Assembly (NCBI GenBank): GCA_029862725.1
Contig: JAOTWT010000259.1
Location: forward strand, 1-5,295
DNA from: Acidobacteriota bacterium
GTDB lineage: Bacteria > Acidobacteriota > Blastocatellia > Pyrinomonadales > Pyrinomonadaceae
DNA length: 5,295 bases
Direction of reading: 5' to 3'
Under the pieces are notes generated by a model. That model was not told the DNA's origin, did no database searches, and saw only the letters and a program-made list of their open reading frames with translations. The stretch's first letter is position 1. The number at the start of each line of letters is the position of its first letter. Positions 5,102 through 5,295 of this stretch are shown here, piece by piece. A program made the translations under genes and the position numbers.

Positions 5102-5295
5102 CTATTTCCGATCGACGAAATTCCCGTGAAATCCCAGCGGAAAATGCTGCCCGCCGGCCCAAACCCGTGCCGCCAGATCGAGATTCTGCGCGTTGTGGAT
5201 CTCGAGGAAATTCTCGTCTTTGACAGCGTCAAACCCCTGCGTTAGAAGCCAGCCATTGTCCTCACCGGTTTTCGAGTTGCCCGGTACAAAAACCG
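5102..5295 (-). CDS. Carotenoid oxygenase family protein, C-terminal end
   Basis: The frame is open from the right edge of the window to a TAG at 5104-5102, giving 63 complete residues with no start in the window. Features match the C-terminal part of the carotenoid cleavage dioxygenase/RPE65 family: EDNGWLLT (11-18), the pattern in which these proteins run 'E-D-x-G-W-L-L', then IHNAQNLDLAARV (32-44), and GFHGNF (54-59) near the very end, whose His56 corresponds to the last of the four iron-ligand histidines. Such enzymes cleave carotenoids, apocarotenoids or stilbenes with oxygen at a non-haem iron. The histidine kinase gene begins 13 bases after the stop, indicating a shared transcript. Substrate cannot be inferred from this fragment. 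Confidence 0.85.
   Translation of the reverse strand, partial: VFVPGNSKTGEDNGWLLTQGFDAVKDENFLEIHNAQNLDLAARVWAGGQHFPLGFHGNFVDRK

Overview
The window holds parts or all of seven protein genes, arranged as two convergent groups, plus several families of short repeats that sit at the gene boundaries. Base composition is moderate, and coding density is typical of a free-living bacterium. The gene content (small DapB of about 230 aa, a GxxExxY protein, a divergent TrpF-like protein, LytS/LytTR signalling, many short dispersed intergenic repeats) would fit Acidobacteriota (for example Blastocatellia/Pyrinomonadaceae) or a related environmental phylum. This placement is an inference from style, not a demonstrated identity.

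Plus strand, 1-3070. An M20-family amidohydrolase (ArgE/DapE type) enters from the left edge and ends at 717. It is followed by an 857-base segment (718-1574) bounded by imperfect inverted repeats. This segment carries one intact gene, a GxxExxY protein with a PD-(D/E)XK nuclease-like motif, behind a strong ribosome binding site. Next come dapB (4-hydroxy-tetrahydrodipicolinate reductase, 1589-2287) and, after a 126-base spacer filled with inverted arrays of a 7-base repeat, a TrpF-like (beta/alpha)8-barrel protein (2414-3070). If the M20 protein acts as a DapE-type desuccinylase, it and DapB would both serve diaminopimelate/lysine synthesis, and the GxxExxY segment would be an insertion into that gene cluster.

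Minus strand, 5295-3279. The C-terminal end of a carotenoid oxygenase family protein (5102-5295) is followed after 13 bases by a LytS/YehU-type membrane histidine kinase (start chosen at 5088), whose end overlaps a LytTR response regulator (4052-3279). The tight packing indicates one transcript. The 208-base gap between the two convergent groups (3071-3278) has no recognisable gene.

Most notable points: the inverted-repeat-bounded GxxExxY cassette; the 7-base repeat arrays that form a large potential hairpin and run up to the trpF-like start; the unusual active-site surroundings of the TrpF-like protein; and the possible link between a carotenoid-cleaving enzyme and a LytS/LytTR sensor pair. 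No CRISPR array, tRNA, rRNA or transposase was seen.
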